Positions 45,801 through 57,528 of a stretch of DNA of 64,000 bases are shown piece by piece. The notes below the pieces were generated by a model. That model did not search any database, was not told the DNA's origin, and saw only the letters and a list, made by a program, of their open reading frames with translations. The position numbers and the translations under genes are program-made. Within the stretch, counting starts at the first letter, position 1, and each line of letters begins with the position of its first letter. Source of the stretch: Olivibacter sp. SDN3 (lineage in GTDB: Bacteria; Bacteroidota; Bacteroidia; Sphingobacteriales; Sphingobacteriaceae); contig NZ_CP060497.1 in the NCBI RefSeq assembly GCF_014334135.1, forward strand, positions 4,526,001 through 4,590,000, given 5' to 3'.

Positions 45801-46221
45801 AATAAGGTTTAGTACAAGTTTTGGTTGCTCTAGTATGTTTTACTGACTCAAGCATTAATAAATAGTTAATTTTCAATTAGTTAATATAATAAAGTTAGCT
45901 CACAAGACAAACAAATTATAGCTGTTTGCCTACAGAAATCTAAGTTAAAATTTACTAAAAGTAGTCGATTTTTTAAAAATTCCAAAATACCGTTAGAAAT
46001 TTTATTGAACTTAATATCAAACGCTTCGGATAAAAAAAATATTGTACAAATCCGTATCATCAGTAAAAACACTGATAATCAACATGTATAAAGTACACTA
46101 AGATTATTATTATGGTAATATTTCCGTTGTATAACAATTTAGATATATTGTCATTTTCAATAAAAAAATCCTGCAATCAATCATATGCTTGCAGGATTTT
46201 TCAAAAGCTAAACCGTTTTTT
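45801..46221. other. Spacer between MFS permease gene and guaB
   Basis: The 421-bp stretch is AT-rich and non-coding. It holds the guaB terminator (46163-46203), a small ATCAGT/ACTGAT hairpin near 46058-46078 and presumably the promoter of the MFS operon, which I could not place. Short open frames here lack any protein-like character. Confidence 0.4.
46163..46203 (-). terminator. guaB terminator
   Basis: AAAAATCCTGCAA and TTGCAGGATTTTT are perfect complements around a 12-base loop, followed by T residues on the minus strand, 19 bp behind the guaB stop. Confidence 0.85.
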
Positions 46222-47715
<1,494 letters not shown>

Positions 47716-47730
47716 TTACTATTTGCCAGG

Positions 47731-47759
47731 CAAAAGTACGATTAATTTTCGTATTTCAA
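47731..47759 (-). promoter_or_regulatory. guaB promoter
   Basis: On the minus strand TTG and TACTTTTG are separated by 18 bp, close to the Bacteroidetes TTG-N19-TAnnTTTG pattern. The -7 element ends 33 bp ahead of the guaB start. Confidence 0.6.
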
Positions 47760-47962
47760 TTAGCTCTTTTATCAATTCTACCTCTTTTTTGTAAGCTCAA
47801 AGTAATTTTGTATATCTAGTAATTACCTTTCGTATGGATATGCCAAAATTGCTTTTTGAACGATAAGTTTTTCTTGCGGATAGCTGTCCCTCTTCGCATC
47901 CAGTTTTAGGTGATATGATGTATATATAAATACATTTTACCATCATATAATAAATAAATCCG

Positions 47963-47970
47963 TACCTTTG
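47963..47970 (+). promoter_or_regulatory. prfC promoter -7 element
   Basis: TACCTTTG matches TAnnTTTG and ends 35 bp ahead of the prfC start codon. No good TTG lies at -33. Confidence 0.5.
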
Positions 47971-48005
47971 CACCTATTTTTAACATAGCACCTCCACGTT
48001 CCACC

Positions 48006-49592
48006 ATGAGCACATTAAAGACAGAAATTGATAAAAGAAGAATTTTTGGCATAATCAGTCACCCTGACGCGGGTAAAACGACATTGACAGAAAAGCTCTT
48101 ACTTTTTGGTGGTGCTATCCAAAAAGCAGGTACCGTAAAGCGCAATAAAGCGGATAAAACTGCCACATCTGACTTTATGGAAATCGAAAAACAACGGGGA
48201 ATTTCTGTTGCGACGTCAGTCATGGGTTTTAACTATAAAGATCGAAAAATAAATATTTTGGACACACCGGGTCACAAGGATTTTGCTGAAGACACTTATC
48301 GTACCTTAACTGCGGTAGACTCGGTGATTTTAGTGGTGGATTGTGTAAAGGGGGTTGAAGAGCAAACACGAAAATTGATGAACGTTTGTCGGATGCGTCA
48401 TATTCCGGTAATGGTGTTCATCAACAAAATGGATCGCGAAGGGAAAGACCCCTTTGATCTGTTGGAGGAAATCGAAAAGGAGTTAAACATTTCTACTAGG
48501 CCATTGAGTTGGCCGATTGGAATTGGGAGTACCTTTAAGGGAGTATATCATCTTTTTAAAAAACAGCTGAAGCTGTTTAGCCCCGATAGCAAAATGGAAA
48601 TTTCGGAAGAATACCTACAATTAGATGATATTCAAAACAAGGAGTTAACTGTGCGTATCGGTGAAAAAGCAGCTCAAAAACTCAGAGACGAGGTAGAACT
48701 CGTGGAAGGTGTTTACGAGCCATTCGACCTTGGTCTTTACAGGTCTGGCTATTTGGCTCCGGTTTTTTTTGGAAGCGCTATCAACAATTTTGGCGTACAG
48801 GAATTATTAGATACATTCATTGAAATTGCTCCACCACCACAGGCAAGGGAAACGGACATGCGTAAAGTTGAACCGGGGGAGGCTAAATTTAGTGGTTTTA
48901 TCTTCAAGATACACGCAAACTTGGACCCAAACCATCGTGACAGGATTGCATTTTGCAGAATATGTTCCGGAAAATTTGAACGAAACAAATTCTATCAACA
49001 TGTACGTTTATCAAAAAAACTTAAGTTCGCGTCTCCGACTAGTTTTATGGCCGATACGAAGAGTCTTGTCGAAGAAGCTTGGCCTGGAGATGTAATCGGC
49101 CTTTACGATGCCGGGAATTTTAAAATTGGTGACACGCTTACTGAAGGCGAGCCACTGAAATACCTTGGTATCCCAAGCTTTTCACCGGAAATTTTCAAAG
49201 AACTGGAAAATACCGACCCTATGAAGACAAAACAGTTAGAAAAAGGGATTAGTCAATTAGTTGACGAGGGGGTTGCGCAATTATTTATTCAAAACTTAGG
49301 TAGTAGAAAATTTGTCGGAACGGTTGGAGAGCTACAGTTTGAAGTAATCAAATTTAGATTGTTAAATGAGTACGGAGCATCCTGTAATTTTCGTTCAATT
49401 AGCTTTACCAAAGCGAGTTGGATCATCTCTGAAAACAATGAACAAATCCAGCAATTAATGCGTTCTCAAGCAAACCGTATCGCGTTTGACAAAGAAAACA
49501 GGCCTGTATATCTTTCAAATTCTAAATGGGACATTGATTCAACCATGCGGGAATATCCCGATATTATCTTTCATGAAACCTCCGAATGGTAA
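48006..49592 (+). CDS. prfC: Peptide chain release factor 3
   Basis: RF3 is a translational GTPase that recycles RF1/RF2 after termination. The 528-residue sequence shows G1 [18 protein letters not shown]2 in [12 protein letters not shown]3 [14 protein letters not shown] and G4 [11 protein letters not shown], then the RF3-specific domains II and III ([23 protein letters not shown]). The length is as expected. It is divergent from guaB. Confidence 0.96.
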   Translation: MSTLKTEIDKRRIFGIISHPDAGKTTLTEKLLLFGGAIQKAGTVKRNKADKTATSDFMEIEKQRGISVATSVMGFNYKDRKINILDTPGHKDFAEDTYRTLTAVDSVILVVDCVKGVEEQTRKLMNVCRMRHIPVMVFINKMDREGKDPFDLLEEIEKELNISTRPLSWPIGIGSTFKGVYHLFKKQLKLFSPDSKMEISEEYLQLDDIQNKELTVRIGEKAAQKLRDEVELVEGVYEPFDLGLYRSGYLAPVFFGSAINNFGVQELLDTFIEIAPPPQARETDMRKVEPGEAKFSGFIFKIHANLDPNHRDRIAFCRICSGKFERNKFYQHVRLSKKLKFASPTSFMADTKSLVEEAWPGDVIGLYDAGNFKIGDTLTEGEPLKYLGIPSFSPEIFKELENTDPMKTKQLEKGISQLVDEGVAQLFIQNLGSRKFVGTVGELQFEVIKFRLLNEYGASCNFRSISFTKASWIISENNEQIQQLMRSQANRIAFDKENRPVYLSNSKWDIDSTMREYPDIIFHETSEW

Positions 49593-49864
49593 CAGATTTA
49601 TCATCTATCCATTGATTATTAAATCCAGCATCCACATTAGCTCATTTATTGCAATACCATTCTCCTTAATATCCATTGTCGCCGTACTAATCAGTGGCCG
49701 GCGATTACCTCATTACGGTCCTAATTGACATTATCTTCATATTAAATGTCACAGTAAATAAGTTTCAACATTGTTTTAACTAAGTTTTAACGAAGGCGTC
49801 TAAAAAGGGCGCCTTCTTTCGTTTTGTATCTACCTGTAGAGTCTATCGGTTTTAGGATGTTACT

Positions 49865-51508
49865 CTATGCGACCAATGGTTGATAGCAGTAGTTTATCCA
49901 TTTGGGGTCATAAATAAGGGGATTATTGTATTTAGGTTCGTTGTTTGGGCCTGACGAAGTTGTTTTCAGGAGCTTTTTCGACCATTTTCTCAGGTTATGC
50001 CCTATACACATCAGGGCGAACTCAATATCGACCTTTTCAAGCCCCCTCATGGTTAACCTGTTGAATCTGTTGTTGCTTTTCATCTGTCCGAAGACCGCCT
50101 CCACTTCTATGGGGCGTTTACTCCGGTGGTACTTTCCTGTTTCCGATGTTAGACGTTCGCGTGCCCTGGTCTTCAGTTCGTTCAACCGGTGGTTGACTTC
50201 GATGATCCTGTTTCCCTGCGCTTTATAGCACTGCCCCCGAAGCGGGCAGCCTTCACAGCGTTCGGCCCTGTAATAGCTCACCCGGGAACTATATCCATTG
50301 GTGCTTTTGCGTATTCCCTTACCGGCAAACTCCATCTTCTGTCCCATCGGGCACACATAGAAGTCCTGCTCTTTATGATAATACAGGTTCTGTAATAGAA
50401 AAGGATTGTTCCTCTGGTTGCGTTTCTGCTCTTTGTGGAAGTAATTATATTTCACGTAACCTTCTATGTTCTTTGATTCCAGCATTTCATAGTTCTCTTC
50501 ACTTCCGTAACCGGCATCGGCCACCACCACATCGCTCTGCCTGTTATATTGATCTTCGAAGCTATCAAGATGGTCTTCCAATGTGGTGGTATCGGTGCTT
50601 GTCTGGTGGATACTGTAGTGGGTGATGAACTGTTCTTCCGTACTGATCTGCGTGTTGTAGGCCGGTTTGAGCTGCCCGTTCTGCATGTGGTCATCTTTCA
50701 GCCGCATGAAGGTGGCATCTTCATCGGTTTTGCTGTAACTGTTCCTTTCCCCCAGTGTAGCCAATTGCTTTTCGTACTTTTCCAGCCTTGGAAGATGTTC
50801 TTCCCGCAGCTTTTTAAGCTGTTTTTGGGTAGGTTTTGCTGTTGCTTTGAGCTTTTCGTTCAGTAAAGAAAGTCTGTCCCTGAGCTCATTGCTCTTAATA
50901 GGTTTGGGTGTTTCATCCCTGCCCAGTTCCGATTGGTCCTGTTTTATCTGTGATTCAATGTCCGAGAGGACCGACTGTATTTTATTTTCCAGTTTTGCTT
51001 TGTTCTTTTCCACCGAACCTTTCCATACAAAAGTGTAACGGCCTGCCGCCGATTCAATCTTTGTACCGTCTATGTACTGGACCTTTAGGCTTACATAGCC
51101 CAGTTCGGCAAGCAAACGGACAACATCGGCAAAAAGGGAATGGATATGCCCTTTAAGTCTTTTGCCACGGAAGTGGTTGATCGTTCGGTAATCCGGTGCA
51201 CTGTGGCCCGAAAGCCACATGAAATAGATATTCTCCTGTAAGGCCTTTTCTATCCTGCGGCACGAATAGATGTTGCCCAGATAGGCATAGAACAGCACTT
51301 TGATCATCATACGCGGATGGAAACTGCTCGTGCCGCCACCTTTGTACTGTCCTATGATGTGGTCGATGTTCAGTCTGTCAACCACTGCATTTACCAGACG
51401 TACCGGGTGGTTCTCTGGGATCTTTGCAAAAATATCTTCCGGAAACAGGCTCGGACTGTTGGACGGTAATGCTTTGAATAGTATGTTTGCCATATTGTTT
51501 GGGTGCAC
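49865..51508 (-). CDS. IS1182-family transposase
   Basis: The intact 547-residue transposase begins at a GTG (51508) or the ATG 15 bases in (MANILFKALPSNSPSLFPED). It has the N-terminal DUF772-like region (HPRMMIKVLFYAYLGNIYSCRRIEKAL), a Lys/Glu-rich coiled-coil insert (about 165-265), the first catalytic Asp region VVVADAGYGSEENYEML and the C-terminal CxxC-containing DDE domain (CEGCPLRGQC) with the late EVEAVFGQMKSNNRFNR Glu. It could mobilise both this copy and, in trans, the interrupted copy 1. Confidence 0.95.
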   Translation of the reverse strand: MHPNNMANILFKALPSNSPSLFPEDIFAKIPENHPVRLVNAVVDRLNIDHIIGQYKGGGTSSFHPRMMIKVLFYAYLGNIYSCRRIEKALQENIYFMWLSGHSAPDYRTINHFRGKRLKGHIHSLFADVVRLLAELGYVSLKVQYIDGTKIESAAGRYTFVWKGSVEKNKAKLENKIQSVLSDIESQIKQDQSELGRDETPKPIKSNELRDRLSLLNEKLKATAKPTQKQLKKLREEHLPRLEKYEKQLATLGERNSYSKTDEDATFMRLKDDHMQNGQLKPAYNTQISTEEQFITHYSIHQTSTDTTTLEDHLDSFEDQYNRQSDVVVADAGYGSEENYEMLESKNIEGYVKYNYFHKEQKRNQRNNPFLLQNLYYHKEQDFYVCPMGQKMEFAGKGIRKSTNGYSSRVSYYRAERCEGCPLRGQCYKAQGNRIIEVNHRLNELKTRARERLTSETGKYHRSKRPIEVEAVFGQMKSNNRFNRLTMRGLEKVDIEFALMCIGHNLRKWSKKLLKTTSSGPNNEPKYNNPLIYDPKWINYCYQPLVA

Positions 51509-51543
51509 CTAAAAATAACTGTTTTTTAGGACAAAAAATAAAA

Positions 51544-51572
51544 ATCCCCGACACTTTTTCAGTATCGGGGAT
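51544..51572 (-). terminator. Hairpin ahead of the IS1182 transposase, copy 2
   Basis: This is the same GC-rich hairpin as at 171-199, between the element end and the transposase start. Confidence 0.7.
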
Positions 51573-51761
51573 CTTCTATTAATAGGGCTTTTTAGACAGC
51601 TCCGTTAATCCTCTATCAACCCTTTGTTTATACTATGTTAATTTAGAATTTAATATGAATATGGCATGGGTAAATGTGTACCAAAACGGATAGGAAATCA
51701 ACGCAGGAAACGTTAACAACAAATTCAAAATCCAGCAAAACTAAATAGGTTATAGGGAAAA

Positions 51762-53195
51762 TCAACGTAAGGTTGGGTAACTTACAAACTGTAATCTTCC
51801 ATTCCCATTAATTGTAATCGTATCGGCTTGCTCATTACCTTCTTGGTCTATCAAGTGCAAAACAATGTTATTTGTTCCTTTCTTCAAAGGTATACGTGTA
51901 TAATATATTTCGTTTGGCAGCGATTGCCAGTTCCTCGTGTCCGCTTTTTCGGACAATAAACTATATAGTTGCACTCCAAAGCCTAAACTTTCCAGCAACA
52001 CATTATCTTTACCATCTTTTCCGGTTCCTTTAGCACTTTCCTTTAGTACATACTCTGCTGTTTTTTTAACAGCTAGACGGGTAAGCATTTTCCCTATTTC
52101 CTTGGTATACCGCTGTTTTAGCGTCTCGACTGCCAGCACATTGATATCTTCTGCTTTTTCAAAATATAAAGTCTCATTATCAACTTCAACACGCGCTTCG
52201 CTATAATAGGGCGCGGAAGAAATATACCTAGGTAAAGTAGCCCGTATCGTGTGAACATCATTCAAACTGCTTCCTCCTTTGTAAACATCCCGATCAACCG
52301 GAATATATATCGTTCCAGTTGAATTAGTAAAAAACCAGTCACCATCACTGCCCTTAATCATGGAAAATAAAATCTCTTCTTGTTGTTTAATCGGAGCTAA
52401 ACCATTTTCCCAAAATAGAATAAGCTCCCCTCCTTCGCCAGGAATATAGTGCTCATAAGGTATCTTAAACAACTGTTCAAAGTGCTGTAGCTCGCTATCA
52501 AAACCATTGAGGTAAGCCATCCTCATGACATCATACTTTAAACCAAAGGGTATTTTTATGCCATATGAAGTACTATCAGAGCTTCCTAAGTAAACGTTTG
52601 CTGCATTTCTATAGGCTATGAAAGCATTGTTGAAGTCACGATCATGTTCATATATCATGCCTTGAAGCATCAGCGAAAAAGCATCCTTGGTATATCTATT
52701 TTCCCTGTTGTTAAATTTATCCGACTGTTCTTGAGTCTGCAAAGTTATTCTTCTAGCCTCCACTATGGCATCCTCTGTCTTTTGCAGGTACAAATAATTG
52801 AGTGCTTTGTAATAATGCACCATGAATTTTTCAAAATCCTCCCCTTTATAGTTCTGGGCCATCGGATTCAGGACGACACCGACAACGGCATCCTGTACAT
52901 TGCTGAGTCCAATTTCTAATAGACGATCAGCCTCGTTAAAATAGTTATTACTAGCCTCGTAATCGCCATTCAAGTGAGAGACCCTCCCCATTTCTAACAG
53001 ATAAAGCAACTTATTTCTTGGCTTTTTCAATAACGCGATTTTTGACAGATTCTGCTCGGCCTCTTGAAAATTACCTTCAGATATTTTCTTGTAGTAAGGA
53101 GCAACTCTACTATTATAAGAGGCGCAATTACATAGAAAGAGCATCGAAAGGAAAATTATCGATGCTCTAAAAATATGCCTGAATCGTTCCTTCAT
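51762..53195 (-). CDS. COG3014-family lipoprotein
   Basis: The 477-residue lipoprotein (Cys24 in LFLCNCAS) has TPR-like helical repeats in its first half (ISEGNFQEAEQNLSKIALL, YLLEMGRVSHLNGDYEASNNYFNEADRLL, HYYKALNYLYLQKTEDAIVEARRI, FNNAFIAYRNAANVYL) and a beta-rich C-terminal part with YYSEARVEV and NEIYYTRIPLKKGTNNIVLHLID. This matches COG3014 proteins found beside LpoB-like genes. An envelope role tied to cell-wall synthesis is plausible. It follows the LpoB-like gene by 22 bp. Confidence 0.85.
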   Translation of the reverse strand: MKERFRHIFRASIIFLSMLFLCNCASYNSRVAPYYKKISEGNFQEAEQNLSKIALLKKPRNKLLYLLEMGRVSHLNGDYEASNNYFNEADRLLEIGLSNVQDAVVGVVLNPMAQNYKGEDFEKFMVHYYKALNYLYLQKTEDAIVEARRITLQTQEQSDKFNNRENRYTKDAFSLMLQGMIYEHDRDFNNAFIAYRNAANVYLGSSDSTSYGIKIPFGLKYDVMRMAYLNGFDSELQHFEQLFKIPYEHYIPGEGGELILFWENGLAPIKQQEEILFSMIKGSDGDWFFTNSTGTIYIPVDRDVYKGGSSLNDVHTIRATLPRYISSAPYYSEARVEVDNETLYFEKAEDINVLAVETLKQRYTKEIGKMLTRLAVKKTAEYVLKESAKGTGKDGKDNVLLESLGFGVQLYSLLSEKADTRNWQSLPNEIYYTRIPLKKGTNNIVLHLIDQEGNEQADTITINGNGRLQFVSYPTLR

Positions 53196-53217
53196 AGGAT
53201 ATATGGAGCTACTACGC

Positions 53218-53802
53218 TTAGTTTCTAACGTATTTCGCTATCTTTTTGTCGCCTATCCAAATTACCTCATTACTCTGAATATCAGTCAACTCAAGATCAA
53301 CTTGATAATAAACTACTTTTTGACGTTTATGAGAATCAACAATAGAGTTTATAGAACCTTGAAGGATGTAATCAGCGCCATTTTCGAGCCCAAATTTTTT
53401 CATTGTTGATAAAGAAGCATTATCCTGCTGATCTGCTTTTTCGGCCCTTAACTCTTCTCTCTTCTTACCTCCTTGAACTAACCTAACGCGTTGTGTTTGG
53501 ACGAAAGCTCTTTCGATGTCCTTCACAAATGTTTCAGCATCTATATGTTCATGACTTTTGTTCTGCATCATCCCCACTACAACGACAGGCTTAGTACCAC
53601 CGTTTTTTTCAAGATGATTACCTAGCCAACTGGATCCCAAAATTGTTTTGGTCATTTCGTCCGCAACCATCCGCGAATCTGTATTATTCCAATTGCCACT
53701 AATATCAATGGCTTCGTCTGGACTAACCCTTGTTACCTGTCTAGCGCAAGATGAAATAAAAAGGGTGATTGCTGCCACAAACAAAAGAGGTTTTACTTGC
53801 AT
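53218..53802 (-). CDS. LpoB-like lipoprotein (penicillin-binding protein activator family)
   Basis: From the start at 53802 (MQVKPLLFVAAITLFISSC) this is a 194-residue lipoprotein of the LpoB/COG3417 family: DISGNWNNTDSRMVADEMTKTIL, KPVVVVGMMQNKSHEHID, DIERAFVQTQRVRLV and GADYILQGSINSIVDSHKRQKVVYYQVDLEL are all typical. In enterobacteria LpoB stimulates PBP1b from the outer membrane. A longer frame to 53934 is rejected because the signal peptide and lipobox start here. It lies ahead of the COG3014 gene. Confidence 0.88.
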   Translation of the reverse strand: MQVKPLLFVAAITLFISSCARQVTRVSPDEAIDISGNWNNTDSRMVADEMTKTILGSSWLGNHLEKNGGTKPVVVVGMMQNKSHEHIDAETFVKDIERAFVQTQRVRLVQGGKKREELRAEKADQQDNASLSTMKKFGLENGADYILQGSINSIVDSHKRQKVVYYQVDLELTDIQSNEVIWIGDKKIAKYVRN

Positions 53803-53854
53803 ATCTATTTCTATTAATTTAATTGATGTTTTTTCACTTTTGTACATTACGGAT

Positions 53855-54223
53855 CTACCAAAATCCGCCAATTCTGAAACCATACGAAGGATACCAACCC
53901 CAATTGTTAAATCCAATATTATTGTAAAAACCAAAACTTGGATAGTACCAATCCCAATAAGGATTACTTACCCTTTCCAAGTGTCTTCTTTCTTTACGGA
54001 GTGCACGTCGCTCCTGTCTGGCGGTGTACCAATCGTAGGCTTTATAAGTTTGCTGCACTGTCGTTCCTTGTGTCCTCAACAATGAATCGCTTATTATAAG
54101 ATATTTCTCTGCACTTTTGTAGTGCCGCGGGTTTTGGTCTGACAAATTTTTATCTTGCGTATATCCTAAGCTAACAAATAAGAATAGAACCATTAAAAGA
54201 ACGGGGATCCATTTTTTATTCAT
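53855..54223 (-). CDS. Exported protein with an aromatic-rich tail
   Basis: The 122-residue protein (start MNKKWIPVLLMVLFLFVSLG, a signal peptide) has a short helical basic region (TARQERRALRKERRHLERV) and then a C-terminal 35 residues dominated by Trp, Tyr, Phe, Gly and Asn (YWDWYYPSFGFYNNIGFNNW). No family is recognised. It lies 52 bp ahead of the LpoB-like gene and may share its operon. The ORF can be read further upstream, but the signal peptide fixes the start. Confidence 0.7.
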   Translation of the reverse strand: MNKKWIPVLLMVLFLFVSLGYTQDKNLSDQNPRHYKSAEKYLIISDSLLRTQGTTVQQTYKAYDWYTARQERRALRKERRHLERVSNPYWDWYYPSFGFYNNIGFNNWGWYPSYGFRIGGFW

Positions 54224-54368
54224 CTCTTTCAAATTTTTGATATGACAAAGGTATTCTTTAATTGTTACAAAATGACTCTTAATACGCATGATAGTAGTAT
54301 TTACTCGCTATCTTTTGACAATAAAAAAACATAAAGGATTAAAGTAAGCGAAAAATTATTCATTGCCA

Positions 54369-55499
54369 TTAGAAGTTGATAAAAGCAATATGAGCCGGTA
54401 TATCTCCCGTACTGAAAGACCGTACAAGTTTACCAGAGGTATCATATTGATGTAATGTTCCGGGTGTAACGTAATTTTTCGCATCAGTAATGTATATATC
54501 TTTCCGCTCGGGATCTACTGCTATACCATATGGCATAGCTATCTGTTCTTCGCTTCCATCCTTTATATACACAGAAGGAGGAGCGTTTACATCACTTAGG
54601 TCTATCAAATGGTAACTGATATTATTTTGTTGTTCCTGATTACTCCATTCGGAACTATAGGTATAAAGTTGTTTGCCATCTATCCAAAAGTTGCTGATGG
54701 GTAAGTTAAACGTGTGCGCTACTTTATCTGTCTTAGTGTCTACCAAAAATAAGTTTGAGTGCTGACCGGTATAATCGCCCCTTGATGAAACTAAAATATT
54801 TCCGTCATGATCAACCTTTAGCCGATGGAGGTTAATTCCCACATCAATTCGTTTTATTTCAGCAAATGCATCGAGATCGATCACGGACAAGGTGCGTTCG
54901 TACGCATTTGGATTATATCCTCCTGAATTTGCTACATATAGTTTATTGTTGGCTATTGCAACACCGTCTGGTTGTCTTCCTACACTGACACTTCTTGTGA
55001 TACTTAAAGTAGATGTATCTATTTCAACCACCTTTCCGAGAGGAGAATTGGGATCCAAACCTATTTCTGCATTATACGAACTAACATACGCTTTATCTTC
55101 ATGAAAAGTGATATAACGGCAGTTAATAAGGTCAATTTGTTTTATTCTCTTCGCTGTATTTGCGTCAAGAACCTCTATTTTATTAGATGCATTGACGATT
55201 ACGTATAATTTACTTCCGTATAACTGAACATCGTTTCCAACATCCCCTAGGCCCAATACAACCCCTGGATTAGCTCTTCTATAAACATCGCGCTCATAGC
55301 GATCCGTGTGATAATCGTAAAAATCAAGCGAAGCCTTGTTCATTGACATATTTCCCTCATTTAACAAGTAAAACCCTTGTTTAAAATTAAAAGACTCCTC
55401 TGGCAATTCTTCGGCATTTTTCCTACAGCCACAAAACAATAACATACTTATAATTAGCATGTTAAATCCTGAAAATCTTATTTTACTATCAAATATCAT
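54369..55499 (-). CDS. BtuG-like surface beta-propeller lipoprotein
   Basis: The 376-residue lipoprotein (Cys24 in MLLFCGC) is built from YVTN/YncE-type propeller repeats, seen as KLYVIVNASNKIEVLDANTAKRI, KVVEIDTSTLSITRSVSVGRQPDGVAI and KLYVANSGG. In Bacteroides the BtuG protein has this fold, sits on the cell surface and binds vitamin B12 very tightly on top of BtuB. Here it follows a BtuB-like receptor by 6 bp in a riboswitch-controlled operon, so the same role is likely. Confidence 0.85.
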   Translation of the reverse strand: MIFDSKIRFSGFNMLIISMLLFCGCRKNAEELPEESFNFKQGFYLLNEGNMSMNKASLDFYDYHTDRYERDVYRRANPGVVLGLGDVGNDVQLYGSKLYVIVNASNKIEVLDANTAKRIKQIDLINCRYITFHEDKAYVSSYNAEIGLDPNSPLGKVVEIDTSTLSITRSVSVGRQPDGVAIANNKLYVANSGGYNPNAYERTLSVIDLDAFAEIKRIDVGINLHRLKVDHDGNILVSSRGDYTGQHSNLFLVDTKTDKVAHTFNLPISNFWIDGKQLYTYSSEWSNQEQQNNISYHLIDLSDVNAPPSVYIKDGSEEQIAMPYGIAVDPERKDIYITDAKNYVTPGTLHQYDTSGKLVRSFSTGDIPAHIAFINF

Positions 55500-55505
55500 G
55501 CTGTT

Positions 55506-57506
55506 TTAATAATCAAATGCCAACCTAATGCGGTAGTTCCTTCCCGGCATCGGAAAGTTTTTTACCACTTCGTAAGGTTGGTTAAACAGGTTATTAGCTT
55601 CCAGAAGAACCTTTGCATTTCCCAATTTCAACGAAAAATCTTTTCCTAAAGAAAAATCGCTGGTATACCATGGTTGTAGATAATTATCTACAGTATTAGC
55701 TGACTGACTGTATCGTTCTCCGGTATATATAAAGCTATAGTTCATATAAATACTTCCATAGTTTAACCCTAAGGTTATGGCGCCACTGTGCTTCGGTATA
55801 TAAGGTATTTGTTCCCCTTTGTTGTACATACTGCCTCGTGTTGTTGTATTCAGAGCTTCTTGAAAAGTATAGTTCAAACCGACATCCAGCTCCACATTCC
55901 CTATTACGGACCACCCACTTTTTACGACTACATCAGCGCCTTTAATACTTACGCGCTCTAAATTATACATTATCCATCTAAACTGGTTATCTGCCGGAGT
56001 AGCGATAATTTTATCACTTACTTCGTTGTAATATATATCTGATTGTAAATTAATATACTTAATATATTTATCATAATACTTTCTAAAAGTAAAACCTATA
56101 TCATACTGATTAGCATATTCTGGTTTTAATAAGGTATTGCCTATCGCGGTATAGTAGAGATCATTAAATGTAGGCATTCTAAAGATATTTTTATAGAACG
56201 ATCGTATAACAAAAGAATCATCACTAAATGGCTGCCAAGACAAAGATATTGAAGGTGTCACCTCCTGTTTATCTCCGGCTGCGGAGAAAAAACGAGCTTT
56301 ATCTTCAAGAAAAGTACTCAATATTGTTGCTTGAGCCGTTAACCGGTCATTGCTATATTTTGCTGTTGCGGCTATCAATGTGGTATACCTTGTAGGATAA
56401 GCAAAATTATATAGGTCTGCGTTCAGCTTATTCCAGATAAAATCCCCTGCTAGACCTACACTCCAATAGCTGCTCAACGCGTATTGATTAGCAACCGACA
56501 AGTAAGCCTCCTGCTGATGATAGTTGTTCTCAAGGGGACCTTCTAATTTTATGATATTTGGATTAGCATAATAAGTATAATCGTTTGCGTACTTTAAATT
56601 TACTTCTAAGGAATAACGATAATAAGTTTGTGAGAACGACGATTGTACGAAAATATTTCGGTCAATTTGCCTTTGTCCCAATTCGGGGCTCGTAGGTTTC
56701 AACCGATTACCTACCGTTGCGTCGGGAAGCCCACGATCAGCATGATAAAGGTACAACTGGGACTTCCATAATCCATTTTTTAACGATCGCTGCAGGGAAG
56801 ACTCTATACGAAAAGCCTTTAAATCCGTATTTTCTCTAATAGCTGTTGTGTCATAATTATTGTCACGGAGCCTAAATTTATATTTACCATGAGCTTCGGT
56901 ATACTCCGTACTTAGGGATAAACTTGTTTGATCTGTAAGTTTGTGTTGTAATAAAATAGACGGGTTTACCAACCCGAATGAACCACCCTTGATTCCCAAA
57001 CGAAGGTTGGTCCGCTTACCTTCTTCGAATACAGGAGAAGAGGTCGTGAGATACATTGCTGAAGCTGAAGCAAAGGCTCTTGCCGGTTGAAGCAACATAG
57101 GTCGTTCTCCATTGAATAAAGTAATTTCCTCTATATTCTCTAGGGAAAACTTGCCTAGATCTACCTGTCCATTTTGAGCATTACTAATCGCTAATCCGTC
57201 TAGAAATACCTGCGTATGATTAGTTCCCATACTCCTGATATTAACAGTTTTCAATCCACCAACGCCTCCATAGTCTTTTAACTGAACTCCCGACAAGAAA
57301 CGGGTAGCATCAGCTACGGTAAGGCTATTAAGGCGTTGAAGCTGATGTTTGGTTAAAGTTTGGACTGGGGTTGGTGATTTAAGCCATCGGCTACCTTGCA
57401 GAGAATATACGGATACCGTATCCATTACGGTCTGTGCGTAAGAAACATGAACACCAACACTTATTATTAAAAAATAAATAAAAGAAAATCTCTTTAACCA
57501 ATGCAT
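55506..57506 (-). CDS. btuB: TonB-dependent outer membrane receptor, BtuB-like
   Basis: The 666-residue receptor has a signal peptide (ending HVSYAQT), a plug domain (LNSLTVADATRFLSGVQLKDYGGVGGLKTVNIRSMG and VFLDGLAISNAQNGQVDLGKFSLENIEEITLFNG, about 40-135) and a 22-strand-type barrel ending in RNYRIRLAFDY with terminal aromatic. Position in a cobalamin-riboswitch operon with a BtuG-like protein supports vitamin B12 as cargo. It starts 22 bp behind the first operon gene. Confidence 0.92.
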   Translation of the reverse strand: MHWLKRFSFIYFLIISVGVHVSYAQTVMDTVSVYSLQGSRWLKSPTPVQTLTKHQLQRLNSLTVADATRFLSGVQLKDYGGVGGLKTVNIRSMGTNHTQVFLDGLAISNAQNGQVDLGKFSLENIEEITLFNGERPMLLQPARAFASASAMYLTTSSPVFEEGKRTNLRLGIKGGSFGLVNPSILLQHKLTDQTSLSLSTEYTEAHGKYKFRLRDNNYDTTAIRENTDLKAFRIESSLQRSLKNGLWKSQLYLYHADRGLPDATVGNRLKPTSPELGQRQIDRNIFVQSSFSQTYYRYSLEVNLKYANDYTYYANPNIIKLEGPLENNYHQQEAYLSVANQYALSSYWSVGLAGDFIWNKLNADLYNFAYPTRYTTLIAATAKYSNDRLTAQATILSTFLEDKARFFSAAGDKQEVTPSISLSWQPFSDDSFVIRSFYKNIFRMPTFNDLYYTAIGNTLLKPEYANQYDIGFTFRKYYDKYIKYINLQSDIYYNEVSDKIIATPADNQFRWIMYNLERVSIKGADVVVKSGWSVIGNVELDVGLNYTFQEALNTTTRGSMYNKGEQIPYIPKHSGAITLGLNYGSIYMNYSFIYTGERYSQSANTVDNYLQPWYTSDFSLGKDFSLKLGNAKVLLEANNLFNQPYEVVKNFPMPGRNYRIRLAFDY

Positions 57507-57528
57507 TAGCGCTATAGATACTTGTCAG

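Larger units (their letters stand above)
49792..51603 (-). mobile_element. IS1182-family element, copy 2 (intact)
   Basis: This 1812-bp element has the same ends as copy 1 and is complete. Its ends pair as imperfect inverted repeats sharing GTCTAAAAAG. If the bordering C and G are counted in the element, TTAA lies directly on both sides (TTTTAA left, TTAATC right), a likely 4-bp target duplication. It is inverted relative to copy 1. Confidence 0.95.

Noticed and set aside
49486-49728. 80-codon plus-strand frame overlapping the prfC end
   Set aside because: Most of it is an out-of-frame reading of prfC, and the remainder has no start signal or recognisable content.
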